DNA of 64,000 nt from Palsa-504 sp963839095 (GTDB lineage Bacteria; Actinomycetota; Actinomycetes; Streptosporangiales; Streptosporangiaceae): NCBI GenBank assembly GCA_963839095.1, contig CAWIUF010000008.1, forward strand, positions 38,677-102,676, given 5' to 3'. The position numbers were made by a program, and so were the translations under genes. Each line of letters opens with the position of its first letter. The first letter of the stretch is position 1. The notes below the pieces were generated by a model. That model was not told the origin of the DNA. It searched no databases and saw nothing but the letters and a program-made list of their open reading frames with translations. This document shows, piece after piece, positions 56,594-64,000 of the stretch.

Positions 56594-58057
56594 CTAGCCC
56601 GGCTGCGAGCCGTGGCTCAGCGCCGAGCGGCTAGTCCCGGCGTCGGGCTTGACGTAGCCGAAGAAGCCGCGGCGCTTGATCAGATCGGCGACCTCCGTCG
56701 GGCACCATGTCCTCCCAGGAGTCGTCGCCGGCGGCGATCCGCCGCAGCACGTCACGGCTGAAGATGGGCAGGTACTCCGGGTTGTAGTTGTCCAGGTTGA
56801 CGAAGCTGCCCCGGCCGGCCAGGTAGTCGTACAGCGGCTGGAGCTCGGCCTGGACCTTGATGTCGTCCACGGTCTTGAGCTCTTCGTCCGGCCCGGCCGC
56901 AGCGGGTAGACGTAGAGCTTGAGGCCGTTCTTGAACAGCCGGCCGAAGCTCTCCAGGATCCCGCCCGGCAGCTGCGCGTGGTTCCGCTCGTCGAACAGGT
57001 CGATGAGGCTCGGCACGCCCATCACGATGCCGATCCGCTCGGTGGTCCGCTCGGCGATGTAGGCGGCCAGCCGGTAGTAGTCGAAGTAGTCCGTGATCAG
57101 GACCGTCTCGCCGCACGCGGCGAGCAGGTCGGCCCGGGCCAGGAAGTCCCGCCGGTCGATCTCGGACCGCTCGGCCAGCAGGTTCCGCATGGTGATCTCG
57201 GTCAGCTGCAGGATCGGCTTGCCTTCCACGGCCGGGTCCTGCGCGAACTTGTCCTTGGCGGTGGCGAGCATGTCCAGGTTCACGTGCGTCGGCGGCCGGA
57301 AGCTGCCCCGCTCGACCAGGATCGCCTTCTTGCGCAGCACCTCGCTCGGCTGCAGCACCTCGCGGTCCGGGCCGAACATGGCCACGCCGCTCAGCCCCAG
57401 CTGGACCAGCTTCAGCGCCATCAGCCGGTTGTCCACGCCGCGGAACTCGATGCCGCGGAACTCGATCATGTCGATCTCGACGCGGCCGGTGGTCAGCTGG
57501 TCCAGCAGGCTCTCGATCAGCTTCTCCGGCTCGTGGTGGTGGAAGAACGCGCCGTACAGCAGGTTCACCCCGACGATGCCGAGCGCCTCCTGCTGCAGGT
57601 AGGCCTCCTCGTCGAGCATCCGCACGTGCATGACGATCTGGCTGGGCTCGTCGTGCGTCTGGGACTGGAACTTCACGCCCATCCAGCCGTGGCACTCGTT
57701 GCCGCCCCGGTAGCTGCGCGCCACGACCGTGTCGGCGAACGCGAAGAAGCAGTTCGAGTCGCCGCGCTCCTCGTCCAGCCGCTCGACGTTGAGGTCGAAC
57801 TCGTGGTCGAGCATGCCCTGCAGCCGGCCGGCCGAGACGTACCGGTCGGCCTTGCCGTAGACCGCGTCGCTGACCGCCATGTCGTAGGCCGACATGGACT
57901 TGGCCACGGTGCCCGCGGCGCCGCCGACCCGGAAGAACCAGCGCACGACCTCCTGGCCGGCCCCGATCTCCGCGATCGTCCCGTACCAGCGCGGGTCGAG
58001 GTTGATGCGCAGCGCCTTCTGGTGCGTATCGGACTGCTGCGCGATGAGCTCGGTCAT
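56594..58057 (-). CDS. Conserved protein of unknown function, about 490 residues
   Basis: I recognise this as a widely conserved bacterial family but cannot assign a function. It starts MTELIAQQSDTHQKALRINL, DPRWYGTIAEIGAGQEVVRW and has SNCFFAFADTVVARSYRGGN. A later segment GETVLITDYFDYYRLAAYIA and IGIVMGVPSLIDLFDE gives a long mixed alpha/beta protein with no signal or membrane segment. Two frame breaks lie near 56897 and 56700. The family has been named inconsistently in databases as I recall, so any specific label should be distrusted. It stands alone. Confidence 0.7.
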   Translation of the reverse strand: MTELIAQQSDTHQKALRINLDPRWYGTIAEIGAGQEVVRWFFRVGGAAGTVAKSMSAYDMAVSDAVYGKADRYVSAGRLQGMLDHEFDLNVERLDEERGDSNCFFAFADTVVARSYRGGNECHGWMGVKFQSQTHDEPSQIVMHVRMLDEEAYLQQEALGIVGVNLLYGAFFHHHEPEKLIESLLDQLTTGRVEIDMIEFRGIEFRGVDNRLMALKLVQLGLSGVAMFGPDREVLQPSEVLRKKAILVERGSFRPPTHVNLDMLATAKDKFAQDPAVEGKPILQLTEITMRNLLAERSEIDRRDFLARADLLAACGETVLITDYFDYYRLAAYIAERTTERIGIVMGVPSLIDLFDERNHAQLPGGILESFGRLFKNGLKLYVYPLRPGRTKSSRPWTTSRSRPSSSRCTTTWPAGAASSTWTTTTRSTCPSSAVTCCGGSPPATTPGRTWCPTEVADLIKRRGFFGYVKPDAGTSRSALSHGSQPG

Positions 58058-58204
58058 GCTTCTCCCAGACCCTGCTCCGATGCTGCCGCCGTGGCAGGCC
58101 CGCGGCGGCGGCCGGGCTCTACCCTCAACGCTGGGATTGTACTAATTTTCCCGGGCCCGCCGCCAGAGCCGGGCCGGGGCGCGCCCACCGCGAGCAGCGC
58201 AATC

Positions 58205-58559
58205 TCAGTGTTCACCTGGATGTCCGGCCTCCGGCGGGCTCGCCTCCAGGTACTCGCCGAGCCGGTCCAGGCGGCGTTCCCACAAGCGCCCGCCGGGCCG
58301 AGATCCACTGCTCGGCCGAGCGCAGCGCCGCCGGGTTGATGCTGCAGGTCCGGGTGCGCCCGCTCTTCTGCGACCGGACCAGGCCGCTGGCCTCGAGGAC
58401 CTGGACGTGCTGCAGCACGGCCGCCAGCGACATGGCCAGCGGCCGGGCCAGTTCGCTGACCGAGGCCGGCCCCTGGCTGAGCCGCTCCATCATGACCCGC
58501 CGGCCCGGGTCGGCCAGCGCCTGGAACACCCGGTCCAGATCCGCCGTTTGGTCAAGCAT
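58205..58559 (-). CDS. ArsR family transcriptional regulator
   Basis: A small winged-helix protein: LDRVFQALADPGRRVMMERL, SVSELARPLAMSLAAVLQHV, EASGLVRSQKSGRTRTCSIN, LRSAEQWISARRAL. No metal Cys pair, so it is of the SRPBCC-associated, non-metal type. The frame breaks near 58285; it then reads WERRLDRLGEYLEASPPEAG. No SRPBCC gene follows. A long inverted repeat begins on its ATG. Confidence 0.87.
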
Positions 58560-58609
58560 GATCGTGGCCAGTTTTGGGCAAATACCGCCGCAAACTGGCC
58601 ACGATCATG
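58557..58609. promoter_or_regulatory. 18-bp perfect inverted repeat over the ArsR start
   Basis: CATGATCGTGGCCAGTTT (58557-58574) and AAACTGGCCACGATCATG (58592-58609) are exact inverse copies with a 17-base spacer. One end contains the ArsR start codon. As DNA it could be the regulator's operator; as RNA it would bury the start codon in a stem. Confidence 0.75.
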
Positions 58610-58727
58610 ACTCTACTCCCCGGCAAGGCCGGACGCAACTGATTAGGCCGGCGCCAGCCCGGTCCGGGGCCGGCGGGCGCGCGGCGCGGCATGCCGGGCG
58701 GGTAGTGGCCGGATACGCTCAGTCTTC

Positions 58728-59537
58728 ATGGCAGCAGATCAGGCGGTGCCCCGGTACCGTCGCTGTACCGCAAGGTGGCCGAGGACATCAAGGCCGCCAT
58801 CGCGGCGGGTGGGTACGCCGCCGGCACCCGGCTGCCCTCGGAGCACGAACTGGCCGAACGCTACTCGGTCTCACGCGGCACCATCCGCCAGGCGTTCGCG
58901 GCGCTGCGCGCCGACGGGATCATCGCGTCCCGGCGCGGCGCGCGCCGGGTGGTCGTCGGCGGGCCGCGGGTGCAGAGCTTCGGCGAGCTGCTGTCGTTCT
59001 CCCGGTGGGCGCGGGCCATGGGCGAGGTGCCGGGCGGCCGGTCGATCGCCATACGGCGCCGGCCGGCCAAGCCGGCCGAGGCCGAGCGCCTGGCGCTCTC
59101 GCCCGGCGCGCAGGTCTACCACCTGACCCGGGTCCGGCTGCTCTCCGGGCACCCGGTGATGATCGAGCGCGGCGTCTACCCGGACCGGGTCGGCGTGCTG
59201 GTGGCCGGGATGGACCTGGCGACGGACTCGATCACCGAGCGCCTGGAGGAGCTGGGCGTCGTGTTCGCGGACGCCGAGCACGTCATCGACGCGGTGCCGG
59301 CCACCGCCGAGGACGCCCGGCTGCTCGAGCGTCCGGCCGCGGGTGCCGATGCTGCGCGAGCGCCGCCTCACCACCGATCTGGCCGGGACGCCGGTCGAGT
59401 GGTCCGACGACCGTTACCTGGGCCGCGCGGTCGCCTTCAGCGTCCGCAACTCCACCGCGGTCAACGCCCTGTCCCGCACGCCCGGCGCTGCGCGGGCCCG
59501 GCGCAGCAGTGCCAGGCTGAGCAGCGGCGCGAAGTGA
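58728..59537 (+). CDS. GntR/UTRA family regulator
   Basis: The winged helix is SLYRKVAEDIKAAIAAGGYA, then SEHELAERYSVSRGTIRQAF; the effector domain is UTRA (RVRLLSGHPVMIERGVYPDR; YLGRAVAFSVRNSTAVNAL). Frame breaks near 58762 and 59340. Its place beside phosphonate genes resembles the PhnF-type regulators. The direct repeats at 61189-61218 are its likely sites. It converges with the HD gene, overlapping at the 3' end. Confidence 0.85.
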
Positions 59538-60023
59538 CGCGAACTCCGGCGGGGTGACCGAGGGGTCCTTGGCCTCGTCGTCCCAGCGGCGGACCGCCAC
59601 CGCGTCGCGGGCATAGGGCAGCGCCGCGAACGCGGCCGCCTGCTCCGGGGTCATCGGGCCGCCCTGCAGGGCCAGGGTGCGGACCGATTCCGGCGACAGC
59701 CGGGCGAAGTAGCCGGGCTCGGTGGCGCACAGGTAGCGCTTGGCCGCGACGTGCAGCCGGACCGGTTCGGTCACCGCCGGCGCCGAACCACTGGGCCAGC
59801 CACTGCGCGCTCCGCCGGCTGCCGTGCCGGGCGTCCGATCTCGCTGCGCAGAGTGCCCGACGTCGTGCAGCAGGGCCGCGGCCACCAGCGGCGGGGGCGC
59901 CCCGGCGGCCTCGGCCAGCGCGCCGGCCTGGCGCATGTGCTCGCCGATGGTCACCGCCTCCCCCAGGTAGTCCCGCGCCCCCGGCCCGGCGAACAGCTCG
60001 GCGATGGCGTCGATCCCGGTCAT
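59414..60023 (-). CDS. HD-domain phosphonate oxygenase (PhnZ/TmpB-like)
   Basis: Mixed-valent di-iron HD oxygenases cleave the C-P bond of 1-hydroxyalkylphosphonates. Metal ligands: His in GEHMRQAG, the HD pair in ALLHDVGH, His in DARHG, then RLHVAAKRYLCATEPGYFAR (His and Lys). LALQGGPMTPEQAAAFAALP is a strong block of the phosphonate-associated group. Three frame breaks (two near 59800-59880, one near 59540) leave the end uncertain. Its ATG overlaps the stop of the dioxygenase gene. Confidence 0.85.
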
Positions 60024-61159
60024 GAGGTCTCCTCGCGCTCAGTACGGCCAGCGTGCTGGCCAGTCCGTCCAGGTCGGCGTAGCAGCCTTGCAGGTGCCGG
60101 CCGGGCGAGCCCGCGCTCAGGCTGAAGGCGGTGCGGGCGTGCAGCACCCGGGTGTTGTCGAAGACCAGGCAGTCGCCGGGCGCCAGCCGCAGGTCGAGCT
60201 GCCGTCCGGGCTGGGCCAGCAGCTCCGCCCATCGCCGGTAGGCGGCGTAGAACGCGGTGATCTCGGCGTGCGACCCGCGCAGCGGCCGCATCGACCGGTT
60301 GTTGAAGCGCACCCCGCGGACCCGGCCGCGCGGGCTGAGCTCGATGAGCGGCTGGCTGGCCCGTAGCTCGGTCGCTTTATCGACATAACCGAACGGGACA
60401 GGCGTTCTCGTCAGCGTGCCGAACGATTCCGGGTCGGCGGCGCGGAAGCGCCGCGGCGGCGGCGAAGCCGTCCACCAGCCCGGTGTCTCCTCCCTTCGCC
60501 GGCCGCGCGCAGGCAGTGCAGCAGCTGCACGGTCGGCACCGGGTCGCGGTACGGGTTGTCGGTGTGCGGCCGGATCGCCCGGCTGGTGAAGGCCAGGTTG
60601 CCGGGGGCGGGCTCCACTCGGACGTCGAACAGGCGGCCGTAGTTGGTCTCCCTGACGTAGCCGAAGCTCGCCGCGACCTCGAGCACCCGGCCCGGCTCGG
60701 CGGGTACGCCGCGGAGCAGGACGAACCCCAGGCGCAGCACCGCCTCCAAGGGCGCGGACCGCTTGGCGGGCCGGCCGAGGTAGCGGGGCCAGCTCACCTG
60801 CGGGAACCGCCCGGTCTCCGGGTCCAGGTCGGCGGGCAGCCAGAGCTGCTTGTCGTCCTCGGTCCGGCCGTCGCCGTCCGCGCCGCCGCCGGGCGCGTGG
60901 GCGGCGAGCCAGGACCGGGGGAAGGCGGACCGGTGCTGATCGGGGGCGAACGTCACCGGCACCGAGCCGGCGGCGTGCTTCGGTGCGCGTGACAGCTAGC
61001 CCGTTCGGCATGTCGGTGATGTCTTTGAGCTTCTGGGCGGTGCCGGGCGCGAGGCAATCCGGGACACGGGCAGTTGTCGCGGAGCCACACCGCAGGGAAC
61101 CGTAGCAGCCGCCCGCCCACGGCCAGCTCCAGGTCAGGACCAGTCAAGCCTGTCTCCAC
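60020..61159 (-). CDS. BBOX-like Fe(II)/2-oxoglutarate dioxygenase (TmpA-like)
   Basis: Related to gamma-butyrobetaine dioxygenase. The N-terminal zinc-binding domain reads RFPAVWLRDNCPCPG. The catalytic domain has the iron site in RPHTDNPYRDPVPTVQLLHC (HxD), NTRVLHARTAFSLS (distal His) and LQGCYADLDGL (Arg region). TmpA hydroxylates 2-trimethylaminoethylphosphonate and feeds TmpB; the tight pairing here suggests the same chemistry. Frame breaks near 61055 and near 60490-60420. About 375 residues. Confidence 0.85.
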
Positions 61160-61188
61160 GGTGGTTCACCTGAATTCCAGTTAGCAAG

Positions 61189-61218
61189 TTGGCTATACAA
61201 GTTCAAAATTGACTATAC
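61189..61218. promoter_or_regulatory. Direct repeat in the phosphonate divergent promoter
   Basis: TTGGCTATAC (61189-61198) and TTGACTATAC (61209-61218) differ by one base and are spaced exactly 20 bases, two turns of DNA. They lie between the divergent dioxygenase and FAD oxidoreductase genes. Probably binding sites for the UTRA regulator. Confidence 0.65.
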
Positions 61219-61226
61219 TAGCGGCC

Positions 61227-62352
61227 ATGGCGGCAAGGACGCGGGTGGTCATCGTCGGGGGCGGCGTGCTCGGCACCATGCACGCGGTCGCGGCCCGGCG
61301 GCGCGGCTTCGAGGTCGTGCAGCTGGAACGCGAGGCGGAGGCCCGCGGCGCGAGCGTGCGGAACTTCGGCCTGGTCTGGGTGAGCGGCCGGAAGGCCGGA
61401 CCCGAGCTCAGCCTGGCCCTGCGCGCCCGCGAGCTGTGGGCCGAACTCGGCGCGCAGGTGCCCGGGATCGGCTTCCGGGCCGCGGGCTCGCTCACGCTGG
61501 CCACCTCGGACGCGGAGCTGGCCCTGCTCAAGGAGGCGGCGGCGCTGCCCGACGCGGACCGGCGCGGAGTTCGAGCTGCTCGACCCGGCGGCCGTCCGCG
61601 CGGTCAACCCGGCGCTGCGCGGCGAGTTCGCCGGCGGCCTGCACTGCCGCGCCGACGCGATCGTCGAGCCCCGGCAGGTGCTGCCCGGCGCTGCGCGGGT
61701 ACTCTGGCAGGGCAGAGCGGATACGAGTGGCATCCCGGGCGGGAGGTCACCGAGATCGCGCCGAACGCGGTACGCGATCACACCGGTGCCTGGCACCAGT
61801 GCGACCTGGTGATCCTGTGCCCGGGCGCGGCGCACACCGGGATCGCGGGGCGGTACCTGGCCCGGAGCGGCGGGGTGAGGCGGGTCCGGCTGCAGATGAT
61901 GCAGACCGCGCCGCTGGCCGCGCGGGTCACCACGGCGCTGGCCGACGGCGACTCGCTGCGCTACTACCCCGCCTTCGACCTGCCCGGCCGGGACCGGCTG
62001 CCGCCGCAGGCAGGGGGCCGCGGCCCGGGTCCGCGCGCAGCTGCTGCTGGTCCAGCGGGCCGACGGCGGGCTGACCATCGGCGACACGCACGAGTACGAC
62101 GAGCCGTTCACGTTCGACCTGGACGAGGACGCCTACGATCACCTGCGCGGCCGGGCCGAGGCCCTGCTCGGCGCGCCCATCCCCCGCATCCAGCGCCGCT
62201 GGGCCGGGGTCTACAGCGAGGTCGAGCCGGCCCTGGCCGGGCGCGCGCTGTATCACCGGGCCGAGGTCGAGCCCGGCGTGGTCCTGGTCACCGGCCCGGG
62301 CGGGCGCGGCATGACCTGTTCCCCGGCGATAGCGGAGGAGACGTTCTCGTGA
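61227..62352 (+). CDS. FAD-dependent oxidoreductase, phosphonate-associated (HpnW-like)
   Basis: A DAO-fold flavoenzyme: VVIVGGGVLGTMHAVAARRR, then SVRNFGLVWVSGRKAGPELS, typical of the TIGR03364 type found in phosphonate loci. It continues LRYYPAFDLPGRDRL, DEPFTFDLDEDAYDHLRGRA, and ends VLVTGPGGRGMTCSPAIAEE. Several frame breaks (near 61560, 61690-61725 and 62020). Likely oxidises an amine or N-methyl group of an aminophosphonate; substrate unproven. The stop overlaps the HAD start (GTGA). Confidence 0.85.
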
Positions 62353-63017
62353 GTATCACGGTGGCCTGCCTGGACATGGCGGGCACGACGGTGGCCGACG
62401 ACGGCACGGTGATGGAGGCCTTCACCGCGGCCATCACCGAGCAGAACCTGCCGGTGGCCCAGTTCAGCCAGGCCATGCAGGACGTGCGGTCCAGCATGGG
62501 GCAGTCCAAGATCGAGGTGTTCCGGCGCATCCTGGGCGACGACGCGGCCGCCGTGAAGGCCAACGAGGCGTTCGAGGACCACTACGGCGCGGCCGTCGGC
62601 CGCGGCGCGGTCGCCGCCATGCCCGGCGCCGAGGACACCTTCGCCGCGCTGCGCGCCGCCGGGGTCCGGGTCTGCCTGGCGACCGGCTTCTCCCCCGTCA
62701 CCAGGGACGCCATCATCGCCCGGCTCGGCTGGGGCACGCTGATCGACCTGGCCCTGTCCCCCGCTGACGCGGGGCGCGGGCGGCCCTGGCCGGACCTGCC
62801 GCTGACCGCGCTGCTGCGGCTGGGCGGCGGCGCCGTCGCCGAGCTGGCCGTGGCCGGCGACACCGGCAGCGACGTCGAGTCCGGCCTGCGGGCCGGGGCC
62901 GCGGTCGTGGCCGGGGTGCTGACCGGCGCCGGCACCCGCGCCGACCTGGAGCAGGCCGGCGCGCCCCTGATCCTGGACACGATCGCCGGCCTGCTTCCCA
63001 CGTCGTCAGCTGAGTAG
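62349..63017 (+). CDS. PhnX-like HAD hydrolase
   Basis: A 222-residue HAD enzyme. The nucleophile motif CLDMAGTTVADDGTV matches the DMAGTT of phosphonoacetaldehyde hydrolase; VCLATGFSPVTRD and VAGDTGSDVESGLRAG are motifs II and III. It belongs to the PhnX-like phosphonatase group, which lacks the PhnX Schiff-base cap lysine region as far as I can judge. Start GTG 62349, coupled to the FAD gene. Convergent with the ABC gene. Confidence 0.88.
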   Translation: MSITVACLDMAGTTVADDGTVMEAFTAAITEQNLPVAQFSQAMQDVRSSMGQSKIEVFRRILGDDAAAVKANEAFEDHYGAAVGRGAVAAMPGAEDTFAALRAAGVRVCLATGFSPVTRDAIIARLGWGTLIDLALSPADAGRGRPWPDLPLTALLRLGGGAVAELAVAGDTGSDVESGLRAGAAVVAGVLTGAGTRADLEQAGAPLILDTIAGLLPTSSAE

Positions 63018-63023
63018 TGGTTC

Positions 63024-64000
63024 TCAGCCGGCCCGGCGGGGGCTGACCAGGACGGGCTGGCCCGGCGGCAGCGACACCGAGACCGACTCGCCCGGGGCCA
63101 GCGCGGCCGACTCGGCGCTCGGCCGGTCCACCTGGACGGCGACGTCGCCGGACAGCTGGACGCCGACCCGGGTCACCGAGCCGAGGAACGTCCTGGTCGT
63201 CACGATCCCGTTGCCGTTCGCCACGACCTCCATCTGCAGGCCTTCCGGGCGGACCAGCACGTCCACCGCGGTCTCGTCCGGCACGTGGCCCCGGACCGGC
63301 ACGGTGCTGCCGAGCACGGTGACCTGCCCGCCGGCCTGGAGCTCGCCGGGTATCCGGTTCATCACGCCGACGAACTCGGCCACGAACGCGGTGGCCGGGT
63401 CGGTGTACAGCTCGTCGGGCGCGGCGATCTGCTCGAGCCTGCCCTTGCTCATGACGCCAACCCGGTCCGCCATGGACAGGGCTTCCTCCTGGTCGTGGGT
63501 GACGAACAAGGTGGTGGTGCCGAGCTGCTGCTGCAGCGTGCGGATCTGCTCGCGCAGCTGCAGCCGGACCTTGGCGTCCAGGGCGGACAGCGGCTCGTCG
63601 AGCAGCAGCACCCGGGGCTCGATGGCCAGCGCCCGGGCCAGCGCGACGCGCTGCTGCTGGCCGCCGGACAGCTGGTGCGGGTACTGGCAGGCCTGGGGCG
63701 CCAGCCCGACCATGTCCAGCAGGTCGCCGGCCCGCTTGCGCCGCTCGCCCGCGCCGATCTTGCGCATCCGCAGCCCGAAGGCCACGTTGTCGAGCGCGGA
63801 CATGTTCGGGAACAGGCTGTAGCTCTGGAACACCATGCCCATGTCCCGCTTGGCGGCAGGCACGGACGAGATGTCCTTGCCGTCGATCAGGACCGACCCG
63901 GTGTCGGCCGTCTCGAAGCCCGCCACGATGCGCAGCGCGGTGGTCTTGCCGCAGCCGGACGGGCCGAGCAGCGCGATGAGCTCGCCGGGCGCCATCTCGA
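63024..64000 (-). CDS. ABC importer ATPase, PotA/PhnT-like, 5' end outside window
   Basis: Walker A LLGPSGCGKTTALRIVAG, SYSLFPNMSALDNVAFGLRM, signature LSGGQQQRVALARALAI, Walker B VLLLDEPLSALDAKVR, H-loop LFVTHDQEEALSMADRVGVM, then a TOBE-type regulatory domain (VLVRPEGLQMEVVANGNGIV). About 325 residues seen; the first codons are off the right edge. By neighbourhood it likely drives 2-aminoethylphosphonate or related uptake (PhnT-like). Its permease and binding protein should be just outside. Confidence 0.88.
   Translation of the reverse strand, partial: EMAPGELIALLGPSGCGKTTALRIVAGFETADTGSVLIDGKDISSVPAAKRDMGMVFQSYSLFPNMSALDNVAFGLRMRKIGAGERRKRAGDLLDMVGLAPQACQYPHQLSGGQQQRVALARALAIEPRVLLLDEPLSALDAKVRLQLREQIRTLQQQLGTTTLFVTHDQEEALSMADRVGVMSKGRLEQIAAPDELYTDPATAFVAEFVGVMNRIPGELQAGGQVTVLGSTVPVRGHVPDETAVDVLVRPEGLQMEVVANGNGIVTTRTFLGSVTRVGVQLSGDVAVQVDRPSAESAALAPGESVSVSLPPGQPVLVSPRRAG

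Overview
The window is very GC-rich DNA from an actinomycete. Supporting signs are two SigE/ECF-type sigma factors, a DUF222/HNH (13E12-type) endonuclease gene, a PaaX regulator, an F420-type LLM oxidoreductase, a MocR regulator and dense GTG/TTG starts with GGAGG ribosome sites. I see no rRNA, tRNA, insertion sequence or CRISPR array. About 40 genes-to-gene-interior breaks of reading frame occur, mostly one base, and the protein homology continues in another frame. This looks like a draft assembly with uncorrected indels rather than mass gene decay, so most broken genes are given as one CDS with the break noted.

Layout. 1-4437 (minus strand) is a ribosomally made, modified peptide (RiPP) locus: promoter, five tiny precursor genes rich in a Cys-aromatic-Ser/Arg-Tyr motif, a YcaO enzyme, its TfuA partner and a DUF885 protein cut by the window edge. 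A divergent MFS exporter (4681-5959) may belong to it. 5949-12091 is an aerobic benzoate (box) block: GNAT, benzoate-CoA ligase, BoxB, BoxC and a divergent PaaX regulator with a clear palindromic operator. 12105-24184 holds an FHA protein, a GH3 enzyme, an HNH endonuclease gene followed by a large hairpin, two DHA2 drug exporters with MerR-type regulators, an ECF sigma operon, a kinase, an Lrp regulator and an EamA permease.

24172-34582 holds an aldo/keto reductase, a TetR/hydrolase pair with a symmetric operator, a two-component system next to an ABC-2 exporter, a flavin monooxygenase, and a module of two AIM24 proteins facing an SPFH protein, all three with zinc ribbons. 34607-45216 holds an ABC-F ATPase, LLM oxidoreductase, MocR regulator, sigma/beta-propeller pair, a three-ORF nitrile hydratase, an IlvD-family dehydratase, a lipoprotein and isopentenyl-diphosphate isomerase. 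45319-50877 is a TetR gene and a complete liv-type branched-chain amino acid/aromatic acid ABC importer. 51085-58559 holds aminopeptidase N, an amidohydrolase, acetoacetate-CoA ligase, an unassigned conserved protein and an ArsR regulator with a long inverted repeat over its start.

58728-64000 is a phosphonate-catabolism locus: UTRA regulator, HD-domain oxygenase and BBOX-type dioxygenase (TmpB/TmpA- or PhnZ-like pair), FAD oxidoreductase, PhnX-like HAD hydrolase and an ABC importer ATPase that runs off the right edge.

The most novel item is the YcaO-TfuA locus. Its precursors appear to have no leader peptide: each begins Met-Pro and goes straight into the repeated Cys motif, four copies per peptide, with the last copy ending at or one residue before the stop codon.
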